Shown piece after piece: positions 7,601-8,393 of a DNA stretch of 8,393 nt. The notes beneath the pieces are model-generated. The model was not told the origin of the DNA and did no database searches. It worked only from the letters and a program-made list of their open reading frames with translations. The DNA comes from an uncultured Persicitalea sp. (GTDB lineage Bacteria > Bacteroidota > Bacteroidia > Cytophagales > Spirosomataceae). The position numbers were made by a program, and so were the translations under genes. Every line of letters begins with the position of its first letter. The first letter of the stretch is position 1. The stretch is from assembly GCA_950075905.1 (NCBI GenBank), contig CATMVR010000184.1, positions 1 to 8,393 on the forward strand, given 5' to 3'.

Positions 7601-7871
7601 GAAGGTTGATAGTGTAAGCACCGTTTACATCTGTGGAAGTACCTATTTGCATTCCTTTTACGGATACCGTAGCACCGGGCAGTGTGTTGCCCTGTTCGTC
7701 AGATACCACTCCTTTCACAGGCCCGACGGCCTTTTGGAAGGACCTGGATGCGTTGGCGACGAACTTCGTTGGTTTGTTAGCCGGGAAAATTTCTGATCCG
7801 GAATGGGCATGAACGTAGGTCCCCAGCCAACTGCTCAGAACAAGAAATCCCGAAAGCACATGTTTCATCAT
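4659..7871 (-). CDS. susC: SusC/RagA-family TonB-dependent outer membrane transporter
   Basis: A 1070-residue outer-membrane barrel that imports oligosaccharides handed over by SusD, powered by TonB-ExbBD. Residues 1-22 look like a signal peptide (cleavage near VHA). A carboxypeptidase-regulatory-like domain follows at about 50-122 (PVKGVVSDEQGNTLPGATV... DVNGAYTINLP). The SusC-type TonB box region is LDEVVVIGYG (128-137). The plug has the signature VRGVTSINNNDPLFVIDGVP (192-211) and SIDVLKDASAQAIYGSQAANGVI-like text. The remainder is a strand-rich barrel ending in FTVGANLQF, whose terminal Phe fits outer-membrane insertion by BAM. No STN domain precedes the regulatory-like domain, so nothing here points to direct signalling to a FecR-type anti-sigma factor. 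Two adjacent ATG codons (7869-7871 and 7866-7868) can both start the same protein; the first is used. It is the first gene of the susC-susD-SGBP unit. Confidence 0.98.
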   Translation of the reverse strand: MMKHVLSGFLVLSSWLGTYVHAHSGSEIFPANKPTKFVANASRSFQKAVGPVKGVVSDEQGNTLPGATVSVKGMQIGTSTDVNGAYTINLPAGADVLVFSFIGLKTQEIAVGNRTTINVVLQAADRTLDEVVVIGYGTSKRSDVTSSITTVKAAELKDIPAAGIDQLLQGKAAGVTVTSNGGQPGGGVSVKVRGVTSINNNDPLFVIDGVPFVGGNTSSSTGYAGLGGGDGQTGNSVMAMLNPNDIESIDVLKDASAQAIYGSQAANGVILITTKKGKQGEGKITYEMYTGVSEVARRLDLMKLPDFARYQNEVLPIIGNPVADEFRNPELLGPGTDWQDAMFQRGTINNQQLSFSGGRDKTTYYLSLNYFDNKGILLGSDFKRYSSRFSMDTQLKSWAKVGLSANVSRSIQNISLADAAEGTIWWGASTSPLTPVKNLDGTWGGGQTIGGVQYNNANLVGNSQFRGNNKTTNTVFGSLYAEFQLLKDLSFRNELSYSLGQNNNEAFQKAGNVGGTSFRSKLIDSRSDSYYWSLTNYLSYNKYFKKHGIQATLGHQAQNSYYQAISGTKVDLQANIFDLNTGSADQTTWGLSGGKGQWAMESYFARANYTYDDRYSISASFRTDGSSNFGPNNRWGYFPGVSAGWTISNEKFMKGAIGNVLNFAKLRLGYGVVGNQNFPSGAPNPAYVGAVQFFSGPVGFGSSNMINGIPNPNLKWESVKTSNAGLDLGFLGGRIDATIDVYKKVTSDMIIFLTGPNLIGVGDQWDDLKAPLGNAGQMTNTGIDVGITTTNIKNDNLTWKTNLVVTQFTNNYDQAASAASALDGKVYYNNYLITHTTPGRPVGSFWGLVTDGLFRTQEDLDNSIPQFGYNVNQTETWLGDIRFKDINEDGKIDAQDYTYIGSPLPKFSWGFTNSLNYGGFDFSLFLQGSQGAKAFNFLRWQLEGLNNAYTNQMNTVTDRYTAENTDGALPRFTNTNKNNTAMSDRYVEDASYARIQNITLGYRLPSSLLSKAKISTVRFYASIQNLKTFTNYSGYDPEIGAFNNSVKLMNVDTGHYPNPRTFTVGANLQF

Positions 7872-7956
7872 ACGAGAGTTTATTAAAAGTTTACTTAACC
7901 TATTGACTAACTAGAAAATTCTAAGTATACATAGCGTTGCGAACCCCTTGTCGGGT
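7872..7956. promoter_or_regulatory. Kinase-susC gap, probable susC leader and regulatory region
   Basis: These 85 bases separate the kinase stop from the susC ATG, both on the minus strand. A/T-rich DNA fills the half nearest susC, as expected for a promoter and leader, but I find no close match to the Bacteroidota TTTG / TAnnTTTG promoter pair. Two small symmetric elements occur: TAGAA-aa-TTCTA at 7912-7923, and GAACCC-cttgtc-GGGTTC at 7941-7958. The second overlaps the kinase stop codon and lacks a T-run on the minus strand, so it is not a convincing terminator. Readthrough from the kinase gene is therefore possible. The regulatory role is an inference from position. Confidence 0.4.
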
Positions 7957-8393
7957 TCAGGCTATTTCAGGAATACTCCCAAACAATCGCGGGGAAGGCA
8001 ATGAGATCATGACTGAGGTACCCTTCCCTTCTTCACTCTGCCACATCACCTGCCCGCCCAGAAAAGTAACTCTGGACTTGATATTGGCAATTCCATCCCC
8101 TGTGTGGGTATCCCCTTCGAAGTTAAAACCGAGCCCATCGTCATCTACACTGATGAGAGTACTTTCGTCTCCTACCACTATCTGAGTCAGGATAGTACTG
8201 GCGTGAGCATGTTTAAGGGCATTGTTGAGCAACTCCTGCACTACCCTATACAGCATTACGGAAGTCTCGCTTCCCATGGGCGGTATATCTCCATAGTGTT
8301 CGAGTACCAGCTGGGTCTCGTTTACCATATTGAGTTTTTGAACCAAATCTTCCAGAGCTGCAAACAACCCGAAGGTAGAAAGCGCGTAGGGGC
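7957..8393 (-). CDS. NarX/DesK-type sensor histidine kinase, C-terminal ATPase part (partial)
   Basis: The gene runs off the right edge; 144 residues of its C-terminus are visible. They hold a HATPase_c domain: the N-box ELLNNALKHA (about 53-62 of the fragment) preceded by LYRVVQ, the G1 box VDDDGLGF (82-89), the G2-like GDGIANIKSR (98-107), and a last block GKGTSVMISLP (122-132). The form of the N-box (QELLNNALKHAHAS) and of the segment before it (PYALSTFGLFAALEDLV, the second helix after the phosphoacceptor His region) are typical of HisKA_3 kinases, which pair with LuxR/NarL-type response regulators. The phosphoacceptor His and any sensor domain lie outside the window. The TTG at 8365-8367 is not the real start because the frame continues open to the edge. 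It lies 85 bases upstream of susC on the same strand, so it may sense a signal linked to the glycan locus. Without its partner regulator this remains an inference. Confidence 0.93.
   Translation of the reverse strand, partial: PYALSTFGLFAALEDLVQKLNMVNETQLVLEHYGDIPPMGSETSVMLYRVVQELLNNALKHAHASTILTQIVVGDESTLISVDDDGLGFNFEGDTHTGDGIANIKSRVTFLGGQVMWQSEEGKGTSVMISLPSPRLFGSIPEIA

Noticed and set aside
1..8393. CRISPR array, tRNA or rRNA gene, insertion sequence or integrase
   Set aside because: No regularly spaced repeats, no tRNA-like cloverleaf or rRNA text and no transposase or integrase motifs were seen on either strand.

Overview
The window looks like part of the genome of a Bacteroidota bacterium, probably of the Cytophagales (Dyadobacter/Spirosoma-like); this is judged from gene content and protein style and not from any search. 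The indicators are a SusC/SusD pair, lipoproteins with acidic residues just after the lipidated cysteine, A/T-rich leaders without Shine-Dalgarno sequences, and moderate GC content. Nearly everything is on the minus strand, so the transcription order runs from high to low coordinates.

From right to left on the minus strand: (i) the C-terminal ATP-binding part of a NarX/DesK-type sensor histidine kinase, cut by the window edge (7957-8393); (ii) an 85-bp gap; (iii) a polysaccharide utilization locus (PUL) core made of a SusC/RagA TonB-dependent transporter (4659-7871), a SusD-like lipoprotein (3064-4632) and an IPT/TIG-domain surface glycan-binding lipoprotein (1935-3026), spaced only 26 and 37 bp apart; (iv) a strong intrinsic terminator (1884-1919); (v) a GH26 beta-mannanase-family glycoside hydrolase (687-1844); (vi) a 199-bp intergenic region; (vii) a thioredoxin gene, trxA (164-487). 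A perfect inverted repeat with T-runs on both strands (105-148) separates trxA from the 3' end of an unidentified plus-strand gene (1-95).

The parts suggest a small beta-mannan (or gluco-/galactomannan) uptake system. The SGBP and SusD capture glycan at the cell surface, SusC imports oligosaccharides with TonB energy, and the GH26 enzyme cleaves beta-1,4-mannosidic bonds, probably in the periplasm because it has a signal peptide without a lipobox. The neighbouring kinase is a candidate sensor for the locus, but its response regulator is not in the window. The substrate is inferred from the GH26 family alone.

I do not see a previously undescribed system here. The points most worth a second look are the terminator between the SusCD-SGBP operon and its only enzyme gene, the apparent lack of a surface-anchored endo-enzyme, and the association with a NarX-type kinase instead of the usual PUL regulators.
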